Source of the DNA: Novosphingobium sp. KA1
GTDB lineage: Bacteria; Pseudomonadota; Alphaproteobacteria; Sphingomonadales; Sphingomonadaceae
Reading direction: 5' to 3'
Length of the DNA: 64,000 nt
NCBI RefSeq assembly: GCF_017309955.1
Contig: NZ_CP021247.1
Location: 2,691,001 to 2,755,000, forward strand
Under the pieces are notes generated by a model that worked only from the letters and a program-made list of their open reading frames with translations, ran no database searches and was not told the origin of the DNA. The position numbers were made by a program, and so were the translations under genes. Position 1 is the stretch's first letter. Every line of letters begins with the position of its first letter. Shown piece after piece: positions 1 to 7,467 of the stretch.

Positions 1-186
1 GACTTTTCGGCCGGGGCGGATCTCTACGCGGTTGTCGCCGGTGCGCAGGCCATGCGGTTCCTGCCGGTCGACGTGCGCAGCGTGGTCATGCTGGTTGCCG
101 CGACCCTGCTGCCTTTCGCCGCCGCGCTGTGCCTGACATTACCTCTCGGCGTCGTGCTGGCAACGCTGAAGGGATTGCTGGTGTGA
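1..186 (+). CDS. C-terminal end of an unrecognised membrane protein (partial)
   Basis: An open frame enters from the left edge and stops at TGA 184-186, giving the last 61 residues of a protein. The visible part has a hydrophobic stretch of about 25 residues (around VVMLVAATLLPFAAALCL) followed by a second short hydrophobic segment, so the end of the protein is probably membrane embedded. Codon usage is GC-rich and matches the neighbours. It runs convergently towards the minus-strand gene at 212-664. The start lies outside the window and no family could be recognised. Confidence 0.5.
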   Translation, partial: DFSAGADLYAVVAGAQAMRFLPVDVRSVVMLVAATLLPFAAALCLTLPLGVVLATLKGLLV

Positions 187-211
187 TCGGGGGAGGCCGA
201 AATGCGGCGGC

Positions 212-664
212 CTATTTCCGGCAGGCCTCCTTGAGTGCAGTCGCGGCGTTCAAGGCGGGCTGGATCTGATCCTTGGCCACGTGGAGCGGTACGAAGGCGT
301 CATCGGCTTCATCGTCGATGTCGATGCGGATCCAGTCGGTCCACCAGATTTCCTTCTGATCCTTTCCTTCCACGAACTGTACCCAGCGCACTCTTGTCCA
401 GTCGGCCTCGAAGATGAAGTCGATCTTCGTCTGTTTCTGGGTGGTTTGATAAACGAAGAATGCGGTCTTGCAGGGATCGTCCGTGGGCACGGTGACGTTG
501 TAGATATGCGGATAGATCGCGGGCCGCATGGCTGCGCTCAGCGCTTCCTGAGCCGATGACGCCGGACTGGAAGCGGACGAGACATCCTGAGCGGTCACCG
601 CCAGAGGCATCGCGGCGGCAACAGCCATCGCCGTGAATGGGATCGCTGTCCTGAACATCTCCAT
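212..664 (-). CDS. Secreted hypothetical protein, 150 aa
   Basis: The protein begins with a typical Sec signal peptide: a short basic start, a hydrophobic core (AIPFTAMAVAAAMPLAV) and a likely signal-peptidase site near TAQ-D. The mature part of about 120 residues is rich in Trp and acidic residues and has two Cys, at the CKTAFF segment and near the C-terminus (KEACRK), which could form a disulfide in the periplasm. No domain was recognised. ATG at 664 is used, with a second Met two codons inside. The upstream DNA is unusually AT-rich for this window and probably carries its promoter. Function unknown. Confidence 0.6.
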   Translation of the reverse strand: MEMFRTAIPFTAMAVAAAMPLAVTAQDVSSASSPASSAQEALSAAMRPAIYPHIYNVTVPTDDPCKTAFFVYQTTQKQTKIDFIFEADWTRVRWVQFVEGKDQKEIWWTDWIRIDIDDEADDAFVPLHVAKDQIQPALNAATALKEACRK

Positions 665-685
665 TTACCCCGGATCTGACTGCCA

Positions 686-720
686 ATTATATATCGTATA
701 CTGTGACAATAAAATCTGTT
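686..720 (-). promoter_or_regulatory. AT-rich upstream region with an 11-bp motif shared with the DPP-IV promoter region
   Basis: Upstream of the secreted protein is an AT-rich stretch in an otherwise high-GC region. On the minus strand it contains TTGTCA and TATAAT-like hexamers, although the spacing between the best pair is short. The 11-mer ATATCGTATAC at 691-701 recurs at 63676-63686 upstream of the DPP-IV-type peptidase gene. A regulatory role is inference. Confidence 0.3.
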
Positions 721-781
721 GGGGTAAAGAGTTATCGCGGTGGTGCTAGGAGCATTTGTGGCGGGATCGGGCTGGCGCCGC

Positions 782-820
782 CCTGAAAATGCCCTTTCAG
801 GCATTTTTAAACAAGCTCTC
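782..820. repeat. Intergenic hairpin element, family 1, copy at the 3' end of a CoA-transferase gene
   Basis: The stem AAAATGCC (786-793) pairs with GGCATTTT (800-807) and is followed by AAACAAGCTCTCAG, which resembles the TCAAACAGACTCT flank of the copies at 3.0, 14.8 and 17.3 kb. GCGCCGCC lies on the other side, as in the other copies. An alternative stem (CCTGAAA with TTTCAGG) overlaps it. The element abuts the stop codon of the minus-strand gene at 819-821, so it could act as a 3' RNA structure. Confidence 0.5.
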
Positions 821-2081
821 AGACCGCACCCGCCGCGCGCAGCCGCGCCAGCCCGGCCTCGTCGATGCCGATCTCGGCCAGCACTTCGGCGGTGTGTTCG
901 CCCAGCATCGGCGGGGCCATGCGGATCGTGGCCGGGCTCGCCGACATCTGGGCGAGCGGGCTGGCGATGAGGTCCACCGAGCCGCTTTCGGCCCAGGCGT
1001 GGGGCGTCCTGGCGCGCAGCTTGCGGTGCCTGACCTGCTCGTCCTCCCAGACTTGCGCGAGTTCGTTGTAGCGCGCGGCGGGGATGCCGACGCCGTCGAG
1101 CATGGCCTGCATCCGGGCGACGGTGAAACCCGCGCTCCAGGCGTTGATGAGGTCCATCAGTTCGGCGCGGTTGGTCTTGCCGCGCTTGAGATTGCTGTCG
1201 AAGCGCGGGTCGGTGAAGAGTTCGGGGCGCTCCATCAGCACGGTCAGGCGGCGATAGTGCTCGTCGGTGCCGGCGGTGAGGTACACGATGCCGTCGGCGC
1301 AGTGCATCAGGTCGGCGGGGCCGCCGCCGTTGCCGCCGTTGCCGAGCCGGGGAGGGGCCTGGCCGCTGATCAGGTAGTCCTGCATGATGTGGCTGACCAT
1401 CGCCACCGAACTGTCGAGCAGGGCGATGTCGATGAACTGTCCCTCGCCGCTGCGATGGCGGTACTGCAGCGCGCCGAGGATGGCGAGCGCGGTGTTGTGG
1501 CCGGTCACGAAATCGACGAGGCTGGGCCCGGTCTTGAGCGGGCCGGCGCCGGGCTGGCCTTCGGGAATGCCGGTGACGGCCATCATGCCGCCGGTGGCCT
1601 GGAATAGCCCGTCATAGCCCGGACGCGCGGCCATCGGCCCGGTCTGGCCGAAGCCGGTGACCGAGCAGTAGATCAGCCGCGGGTTGATCGCCTTCAGGCT
1701 CTCGTAGTCGAGGCCGAAGCGGGCGAGATCGCCGACCTTGTAGTTCTCGATCAGCACGTCGGCGGTCTTGACCAGTTCCTTGAGGATGGCCTGCCCCTCC
1801 GGCTTGGCATGGTTGAGCGTGATCGAGCGTTTGTTGCGGTTGGACACGGTGAAGAAGCTGGAATGGCGCGTCTCGATCCCGTCCTTGCCGGGGACCCACG
1901 AGAAGCCGTAGCCGCGCCCGTCGTCGCCCACGCCCGGGCGCTCGATCTTGATGACGTCGGCGCCAAGGTCGCCAAGGATCTGCGCGCCGATGGGGGCGGC
2001 GAAGACGCGGCTCATGTCGATGACGCGGATGCCGGCGAGTGCCGCATTGCCGGCGGCCATATCGTTCTGGTTCGTGCTCAT
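819..2081 (-). CDS. Class III CoA-transferase (CaiB/BaiF family)
   Basis: A 420-residue protein of the family that moves CoA between carboxylic acids through an enzyme-bound acyl anhydride. It has the family start (LAGIRVIDMSRVFAAP), the GADVIKIE motif, the LNHAKPEGQ segment, and RPGYDGLFQATGG with the expected catalytic Asp at about residue 157. The length is normal for formyl-CoA- or carnitine-type transferases (380-430 aa). It stands alone between a secreted protein and an SDR on the opposite strand. The substrate cannot be inferred. Unlike the two paralogues at 9.1-11.5 kb, it keeps the catalytic Asp. Confidence 0.88.
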   Translation of the reverse strand: MSTNQNDMAAGNAALAGIRVIDMSRVFAAPIGAQILGDLGADVIKIERPGVGDDGRGYGFSWVPGKDGIETRHSSFFTVSNRNKRSITLNHAKPEGQAILKELVKTADVLIENYKVGDLARFGLDYESLKAINPRLIYCSVTGFGQTGPMAARPGYDGLFQATGGMMAVTGIPEGQPGAGPLKTGPSLVDFVTGHNTALAILGALQYRHRSGEGQFIDIALLDSSVAMVSHIMQDYLISGQAPPRLGNGGNGGGPADLMHCADGIVYLTAGTDEHYRRLTVLMERPELFTDPRFDSNLKRGKTNRAELMDLINAWSAGFTVARMQAMLDGVGIPAARYNELAQVWEDEQVRHRKLRARTPHAWAESGSVDLIASPLAQMSASPATIRMAPPMLGEHTAEVLAEIGIDEAGLARLRAAGAV

Positions 2082-2235
2082 GATGGGGCAAGGCTAGACC
2101 CGCCCACCGGGGCGGCCAAGGCGGGCGCCCCCGCTTATCGCAGAAGCGATCAAGCATCGTTGCCGGCGTGGTCAGGCTTATCCGCCGCGCCGAAAGCGCC
2201 TAGCCGGAAACGAAGGACACGGACGGGAGTATGCG

Positions 2236-3018
2236 ATGAAGACGGCGATCATCACCGGCGCGGGCAGCGGCATCGGGCTGGAGACGGCCAGGATCCTCCA
2301 CGCCGAAGGCTTCGCGATCGTCGGCGTCGGGCGCAGCAAGGACAAGCTGGCCAAGCTGGAAGCCGCGATCGGCAATCCCGATCAGGTGCTGGCGATCAGT
2401 GCCGATCTCACCGATCCCGCCGTTCCGGCCGCCATCGTCGGCGCCGCGCTGGAGCGGTTCGGCCGGATCGATGCGCTGGTGAACAATGCCGGCGTCGGCA
2501 GCCCCAAGCCGCTCGACGAGACCGACGACGAGACGCTCGACGATTTCCTCGACATCATGCTGGTCGCCCCGTTTCGCCTCTGCCGCGAGGTGATCCCGCA
2601 CCTTTCGCAAGGGGCCAGCGTGGTCAATGTCACCAGCACCTTCGCGCATGTCGGCGGGCGGCGCGGCGGCGCCTATTCGGCGGCCAAGGGCGGCCTCAAG
2701 TCGCTGACCGAGCACATGGCCTGCGAATATGGCCCGCGCGGCATCCGTTCCAACTGCGTGGCGCCGGGCGTGACGATGACCGACATGGTGCGCCACCGTT
2801 TCGAGGACGAGGGTTTCAAGCGCGCCAACGTGGAAACCACGCCCTATCCGCGCCTCGCCCAGCCGGAGGACATCGCCAGCGTGATCGCCTTCCTCTGCCT
2901 GCCGGGCAGCGAGATGATCAACGGCCAGTCGATCGTGGTCGACGGCGGCTGGACGGCAACCAAGTACCTCAGCCCGCGGGTGACGCGCACGACCTGGGTG
3001 GAGCCGGAGGGCGTTTGA
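2236..3018 (+). CDS. SDR-family NAD(P)-dependent oxidoreductase
   Basis: A 260-residue classical short-chain dehydrogenase. The cofactor motif TGAGSGIG sits at residues 8-15, NNAG near 87-90, a Ser-rich strand (NVTSTFAH), and the catalytic YxxxK as YSAAKGG. The C-terminus has the usual substrate-binding lid and the final IVVDGGWT. It probably oxidises or reduces a hydroxyl or keto group. ATG 2236 follows a GGGAG ribosome site. The stop TGA (3016-3018) lies inside the GTTTGA flank of a hairpin element that fills the space to the convergent GGDEF gene. The substrate is unknown. Confidence 0.85.
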   Translation: MKTAIITGAGSGIGLETARILHAEGFAIVGVGRSKDKLAKLEAAIGNPDQVLAISADLTDPAVPAAIVGAALERFGRIDALVNNAGVGSPKPLDETDDETLDDFLDIMLVAPFRLCREVIPHLSQGASVVNVTSTFAHVGGRRGGAYSAAKGGLKSLTEHMACEYGPRGIRSNCVAPGVTMTDMVRHRFEDEGFKRANVETTPYPRLAQPEDIASVIAFLCLPGSEMINGQSIVVDGGWTATKYLSPRVTRTTWVEPEGV

Positions 3019-3088
3019 AAATCCGCCGTAGGCGGATTTTTGCGGTGCCGTATCGAGAATGCCCCTCGGGCATTCTTCAAACAGACTC
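3013..3088. repeat. Intergenic hairpin element, family 1, complete inverted pair
   Basis: Two hairpins face each other between convergent genes. GTTTGA (3013-3018) leads into the stem AAAATCCGCC / GGCGGATTTT (3018-3040). A TGCGGTGCCG core follows, then the second stem AGAATGCCC / GGGCATTCT (3056-3076) and TCAAAC (3077-3082) with AGACTCT. The flanks and core match the copies at 0.8, 14.8 and 17.3 kb while the stems differ. It may also terminate transcription from both sides. Confidence 0.65.
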
Positions 3089-4029
3089 TAAGCGGCGGCG
3101 GCCATCACGCCGCCGCCCTGCCGCTTGGCGCGGTAGAGCGCGCTGTCGGCCCGCACGAACAGCGCCTCGGGATCGAGCTGGCCCGCTCCGCCGGCTTGCG
3201 CGATGCCCGCCGAGGCGCCCAGCGGCAGCAGTTCGCTGCCCCAGGGCACCGGGCTCAGCAGGCCCGGCAGGCAGCGGCGCAGCGTGCGGTCCGGCATCTC
3301 GATCTGGCCGGTGCGGGTGAGCAGCATCGCGAATTCGTCGCCGCCGATACGGGCGATCATGCGCGCTTCGGGGAAGGCGGCGGCAAGGCGGTGGCCAAAC
3401 GCGGCAAGGCAGGCATCGCCCGCGACATGGCCCCAGCGGTCGTTGATCTGCTTGAACGAATCGAGGTCGAACAGCACCAGCGTGCCGATGTCGGCCAGCG
3501 CCTCGTCGCCCATCGGCAGGTCGAGGAAGTGCATCTCGAACAAGGATCGGTTGGCAAGGCCGGTGACCGGGTCGTTCTCCGCCATGCGGCGCAGGCGCAG
3601 CCAGCGGGCGTGTTCCTCGGTGACGTCCTGCTTGGTGCCGTAGAGTTCCGAGGCATGGTCGCCGGCCATGCGGACGGCGGCGGTGAGGCGCATCCAGCGC
3701 AGTTCGCCGTCGGCGCGGCGGATCTGGGCGTCCATGGTGAAGCCGGCGCCGGTGGCGAGGGCATGGGCGCGCAGCCGTTCCATCGTCTCGCGCGATTCTT
3801 CGCAATAGAACGTGAGTGCCTCGCGCCGGTCGACCTGCCGGTCCATCGGCAGCCCGAACAGTTCGAACACGCACTCGGTCCAGGACAATTCCTGGGTCGC
3901 CAGATCGCATGCCCAGGCGCCCAGCCCGATCAGCCGCGTCGCACGGGCATAGAGCGCGGCATCGGCGCTGGCAGTCGGCCCCGGCTGCAAATCGGGTGCA
4001 TGACGGATGCCCAAGGGCGTGTGGAACAC
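3088..4029 (-). CDS. PAS-GGDEF diguanylate cyclase
   Basis: A 313-residue protein predicted to make cyclic di-GMP from two GTP. The N-terminal half (about 25-140) looks like a PAS/PAC sensor domain (LGAWACDLATQELSWTE, then IRRADGELRWM). The C-terminal half (about 150-305) is a GGDEF domain with the conserved DPVTGLANR start and an intact GGDEF at residues 229-233. The RxxD product-inhibition site expected just before GGDEF is not visible. There is no membrane segment or signal peptide, so it should be cytosolic. It is convergent with the SDR. The signal sensed by the PAS domain is unknown. Confidence 0.85.
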   Translation of the reverse strand: MFHTPLGIRHAPDLQPGPTASADAALYARATRLIGLGAWACDLATQELSWTECVFELFGLPMDRQVDRREALTFYCEESRETMERLRAHALATGAGFTMDAQIRRADGELRWMRLTAAVRMAGDHASELYGTKQDVTEEHARWLRLRRMAENDPVTGLANRSLFEMHFLDLPMGDEALADIGTLVLFDLDSFKQINDRWGHVAGDACLAAFGHRLAAAFPEARMIARIGGDEFAMLLTRTGQIEMPDRTLRRCLPGLLSPVPWGSELLPLGASAGIAQAGGAGQLDPEALFVRADSALYRAKRQGGGVMAAAA

Positions 4030-4254
4030 GAAAACGGATCCTCGAACGAGGGGGCTGATGGAATCGGCGGAATATTCGGGAATTCCCCATTGGTATTACT
4101 CCGCAAAAGGTAAAGACCGTGCAATCATCCGAAAGTCGGTTTTTCCCGCGCCGCTGGAGGCAAGCGTTTCGCCCGGTGAGGCAAGTGGCCAGGGTTGCCG
4201 CGCCCCGGGTCGGCGCCGATAGTCGGTGCGCAAGAGCACGCGGGAGAACACGTG

Positions 4255-4734
4255 ATGATCCGGGGCATCCACCATGTCGGCGTGAACTGCCGCGATCTGA
4301 AGCGCATGACCCGGTTCTACTGCGAGGCCTTCGGGTTCGAACCGGTGGACGAGGGCTTCGGCTGGTCCGGCGAGCCGGTGATGGACCGCATCGTCGACCT
4401 GCCGGGCTCGGCGGCCAGGGGCGTGATGCTGCGCGCCGGGCAGTGCTATCTTGAACTGTTCGAATATTCCGCGCCGCCGTCCGATCTGGCGCGGCCGCTC
4501 AGGCCCAACGATCGCGGCTATACCCATATGTGCATCGACGTGACCGACATCGAGAACGACATCGTGCACCTCAAGGCCTGCGGCATGACGTTCAGCGGGC
4601 GCGACCATGTCGACGCCGGCCATGTCCTCACGCTCTACGGCTACGACCCGGAGGGCAACGTGATCGAGGTGCAGCAATGCATGCCGGCCAATGGCTTCAC
4701 GCTTGAGGAATTGCGCGCCGCAAACGCGGCATAG
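4255..4734 (+). CDS. VOC-family (glyoxalase/dioxygenase fold) protein
   Basis: A 159-residue vicinal-oxygen-chelate protein made of two beta-alpha-beta-beta-beta modules. Likely metal ligands are visible: His in GIHHVGVNC, Glu in CYLELFEY, His in YTHMCIDV and Glu in NVIEVQQ. Members of this fold include glyoxalase I, methylmalonyl-CoA epimerase and extradiol dioxygenases; the short single-unit length suits an epimerase- or lyase-like enzyme rather than an extradiol dioxygenase. ATG 4255 is preceded by GGGAGAA. The last 38 bp overlap the convergent LacI-type gene. Exact reaction unknown. Confidence 0.75.
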   Translation: MIRGIHHVGVNCRDLKRMTRFYCEAFGFEPVDEGFGWSGEPVMDRIVDLPGSAARGVMLRAGQCYLELFEYSAPPSDLARPLRPNDRGYTHMCIDVTDIENDIVHLKACGMTFSGRDHVDAGHVLTLYGYDPEGNVIEVQQCMPANGFTLEELRAANAA

Positions 4735-5815
4735 CCGCCGGTTCGCCCTGCCCGGGGGCGATCGGGGCAACCGAAGCGCGCAGGACCGGCGTTCCTTGCC
4801 ATGAGCGGGGGGGCTCGGGGAAACCGTCTCCGGGGAAACCGTCACCAGAAAAACCGTCCCCGGGGAAACTGTCGCAAGCGCGGTCATGCCGCGTCATCGG
4901 CGCGATCCCGGGCAGGCGGGCCATTGCCGCCTCGGCCATGCGTGCCCAGGGCACGTGGACCGTGGCCAGCGGCGGCACGGTCATGGCCGCGAGCGGGGTA
5001 TCGTCGAAACCGGCAACCGAGAGCTCGCCGGGCACCGCGATCCCCTTTTCGGCGGCGGCGGCAAGGGCGCCGGCGGCCATCTCGTCGTTGCAGGCGACGA
5101 TGGCGGTGGGGCGCGGGCTGAGTTCCAGCAGCAGTGCGGCCGCTTCCATGCCGGACGCGAAGGAATTGTCCCCCGCCGCCACCAGCCATGGCCCCCGGTC
5201 CAGTCCGTGCGCCGCCAGGGCATCGTGGTAACCCGCTTCCCGCCGCCGGGCCGAGGCCGATGCATCCGGCCCGGCGATCAGGCCGATCCGGCGATGGCCA
5301 TTGGCCAGCAGCCATTCCACCAGCGCGGCCATGGCGGCGCGTTCGTCGCAGGCCGGTTCGTCTTCGCCCAGCCGCAGGCACGGCGTGTCCGCCCGGGCGC
5401 AGAGGGCGGCAAGGTCTTCCCGGTCCGCGAGCGGGGGCAGCAGGACCACTCCGGTGGGGCCATGCCGTTCCAGGAAGCGGTGCAGCCCCGATGCCGCGTC
5501 GTCGCCGCGGGGCAGCACCACCAGTGCCAGTTCGCTGCCTTCCATCGCCCGCAGGATGCCTGCCTCCGCCGCCTCGCGCACGGCGCGGTCGGATCCGTCG
5601 TGGACCAGTGCGACCAGGAAGGTGCGCCGCAGCGCCAGCGCGCGGGCCTGGGCATTGGGGACAAAGCCGGTCTCGGCGATCACCGCGTCCAGCCGCGCGC
5701 GCATGGACCGGCTGACATCGGGCGAGTTGTTGATGTAGCGGCTGATCGTCTTTTTCGAGACCCCGGCGATCCTGGCTATATCTTCCATCGTGGCGCGGGA
5801 TCGGGTGCGGATCAT
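4697..5815 (-). CDS. LacI-family transcriptional regulator
   Basis: A 372-residue regulator. The N-terminus is a LacI helix-turn-helix (TMEDIARIAGVSKKTISRYI) with a hinge (NAQARALALRR), followed by a periplasmic-binding-protein-like effector domain (about 65-325) ending in the VAGFDDTPLAAMTVPPLATV segment typical of the family. The C-terminal tail is unusual: it carries a short repeat (GDGF, three copies) encoded by a 15-bp tandem repeat. The ATG at 5813-5815 lies inside a perfect 16-bp palindrome, and neither it nor the alternative ATG (MEDIAR, nine codons in) has a clear ribosome site. The 3' end overlaps the convergent VOC gene. Targets unknown; autoregulation is plausible. Confidence 0.85.
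   Translation of the reverse strand: MIRTRSRATMEDIARIAGVSKKTISRYINNSPDVSRSMRARLDAVIAETGFVPNAQARALALRRTFLVALVHDGSDRAVREAAEAGILRAMEGSELALVVLPRGDDAASGLHRFLERHGPTGVVLLPPLADREDLAALCARADTPCLRLGEDEPACDERAAMAALVEWLLANGHRRIGLIAGPDASASARRREAGYHDALAAHGLDRGPWLVAAGDNSFASGMEAAALLLELSPRPTAIVACNDEMAAGALAAAAEKGIAVPGELSVAGFDDTPLAAMTVPPLATVHVPWARMAEAAMARLPGIAPMTRHDRACDSFPGDGFSGDGFPGDGFPEPPRSWQGTPVLRASVAPIAPGQGEPAAMPRLRRAIPQA
4817..4876. repeat. 15-bp tandem repeat, four units, inside the LacI-type gene
   Basis: Units are GGGGAAACCGTCTCC (4817-4831), GGGGAAACCGTCACC (4832-4846), AGAAAAACCGTCCCC (4847-4861) and GGGGAAACTGTCGCA (4862-4876). In the minus-strand frame they encode the GDGF-type repeat in the C-terminal tail of the regulator, so copy-number changes would stay in frame. 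Confidence 0.75.
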
Positions 5816-5826
5816 CGCGCGATGAT
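5811..5826. promoter_or_regulatory. Perfect 16-bp palindrome at the start of the LacI-type gene (candidate operator)
   Basis: ATCATCGCGCGATGAT is a perfect dyad with a central CG, a feature of LacI-family operators. It covers the upstream start codon of the regulator. The identical 16-mer is found at 59762-59777 just before the globin-coupled chemoreceptor gene. The operator role is inference. Confidence 0.45.
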
Positions 5827-6037
5827 GAAGCGCGGCGCCCGCAGGCCCAAGGGCAGTTTCGTCCGCTCCGGATCGATCTCGGGCCTATCCGGCAAGTGCG
5901 TAAGGCGGGCGTAACCGCGCGGCAATCGCGACGGACTGATACAAGCCCGTCATTGCGGAAAGGCGCCGAAATCCCTAAGTGGGCCCCGCATGAGCCGGGT
6001 TCCCGCCGGATGGAACCGCCACCCCCACTGGAGAATG

Positions 6038-7213
6038 ATGAAGCCCGCCCCGTCGCAACGCCACTATGGAATGGATTGGCTGCGCGTTGGCGCCTTTGTC
6101 CTGCTGATCTTCTACCATGTCGGCTTTTCGTTCACCCCGTGGGGTTTCCAGACCCCCACGCGCGGGGTGGTGAGCTGGGCGGAAATCCCGCTCCTCGGCC
6201 TCAGTGCCTGGCGACTGGCGCTGCTCTTCGCGATTTCCGGCTATGCCAGCGCGGCGCTGCTCAAGAAGGACGGCAACAACCGCGCCTTCCTGAAAAGCCG
6301 CCTGCTGCGCCTCGGCATTCCGCTGCTGTTCGGCCTTACCGTCGTTGTCCCGCCGCAGCCCTACATGGGGCTGATCAACAGCGGCTACGCGCACGGCTAC
6401 GGCTATTTCCTGTTCCATGACGCCTTCAGCTTCCGCAAGGTGGGCTACGAAAGCCTGCCCGCGACGATGCACTTGTGGTTCGTCATCTACCTGCTCGTCT
6501 ACACGCTGGTGCTCTGCGCGGGCCTGATGTTCCTGCCGGATGCATGGCGGACATGGCTGCGCGGGCAGGCGGAAAAGCTGCTGTCCGGCCCGCTGATGCT
6601 GCCGCTGGGCATCGTGCTGATCTTTGGCGTGAGGCTGTTCTACGACGGCTGGACCGACATCCACAGCCTCTTCGTGGACCGCGCCGCGCACCTCCACTAC
6701 TTCGGCATGTTCCTCTACGGCTTCCTGCTGCGCGGGTCGGAGCCGATGCGCCAGGCGATCGCGAGGCAGTGGAAGCTGGCGCTGGTGCTAGGCCTGCTCG
6801 GTTATGCCTGGGTGATCGGCGATACGCTGCTCTGGCCCGGCAACACGCCGACGCCGGCGGCGTGGGAGCAGCCGCTGTCCTTCGCCAAGTCGGTGCAGTG
6901 CTGGGGCACGGTGGTCGCGCTGTTCGGCATTGCCGACCGCTACTGGAACTTCGACAGCAAGTGGCGGCCGATGCTGGTCGAGGCGGTGTTCCCGATCTAC
7001 ATCGCGCACCAGACGGTGATGGTCTTTGTCAGCTATGCCATCCGCGACATGGGGCTGACCGCTCTGCCGGAATTCCTGACGCTCTGCATCACCGTGGCCG
7101 GGGGATCCTGGATCTTCTACCTGATCGGCCGCGAAATCGGCCCGCTGCGCCCGCTGATCGGGCTGAAGCGGCACCGGGCGCCGCGCAAGGCTGCCAAGGT
7201 CGCGGTGGCCTGA
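6038..7213 (+). CDS. Acyltransferase-3 family integral membrane protein
   Basis: A protein of about 391 residues with roughly ten hydrophobic segments and the family-3 acyltransferase layout: an N-terminal GMDWLRVGAFVLLIFYHVGF segment with the conserved Arg and His, the FAISGYASAALL motif with the following basic loop (LKSRLLRLGIPLLF), and a late conserved segment FPIYIAHQTVMV. Such enzymes transfer acyl groups to sugars or lipids at the inner membrane. ATG 6038 has GGAG about six bases upstream; ATG 6035 and ATG 5990 are in frame. The C-terminal tail is basic and cytosolic. The acceptor is unknown. Confidence 0.8.
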   Translation: MKPAPSQRHYGMDWLRVGAFVLLIFYHVGFSFTPWGFQTPTRGVVSWAEIPLLGLSAWRLALLFAISGYASAALLKKDGNNRAFLKSRLLRLGIPLLFGLTVVVPPQPYMGLINSGYAHGYGYFLFHDAFSFRKVGYESLPATMHLWFVIYLLVYTLVLCAGLMFLPDAWRTWLRGQAEKLLSGPLMLPLGIVLIFGVRLFYDGWTDIHSLFVDRAAHLHYFGMFLYGFLLRGSEPMRQAIARQWKLALVLGLLGYAWVIGDTLLWPGNTPTPAAWEQPLSFAKSVQCWGTVVALFGIADRYWNFDSKWRPMLVEAVFPIYIAHQTVMVFVSYAIRDMGLTALPEFLTLCITVAGGSWIFYLIGREIGPLRPLIGLKRHRAPRKAAKVAVA

Positions 7214-7228
7214 AGGTAAAGGGATAAG

Positions 7229-7405
7229 ACCAGGGGAGCATAGCCCCCCTGGACCCCCATTACCGTCTTCGTTGCGTTGGCCAACCGCGTTGTGCGCTCC
7301 TTGGCGCCGCAGGCTATTAGGTCTCCCGGCTCGAAGAGGGTGCAAAACGCAGCTGCGCGCGTGCCCTATACGGTTTTGGGGGTGCAGGGGGGCTATGCTC
7401 CCCTG
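7229..7405. repeat. Inverted pair of G-rich hairpin elements, family 2
   Basis: The arm at 7229-7259 (ACCAGGGGAGCATAGCCCCC...) and the arm at 7377-7405 are reverse complements over about 30 bases with two mismatches, separated by about 117 bp. Each arm is itself a hairpin (GCAGGGG with CCCCTGC). A diverged single copy occurs at 29283-29334. The pair fills most of the 254-bp gap between convergent genes; nothing else was seen in the gap. Confidence 0.7.
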
Positions 7406-7467
7406 CTTTAATCCTTGTTCTTCACATCCCCGGCCTCACAGGAGGAGAGCCCGCGAGGCCGGAGTTC

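Noticed and set aside
756..1607. Long plus-strand open frame (about 280 codons) opposite the CoA-transferase gene
   Set aside because: It has no recognisable motif, its composition is that of the complement of a high-GC gene, and the minus strand encodes a clear CaiB-family protein.
7214..7467. Possible mobile element remnant between the acyltransferase and thiolase-like genes
   Set aside because: The inverted arms are about 30 bp apart from any transposase frame and no target-site duplication is visible; treated as a repeat pair instead.
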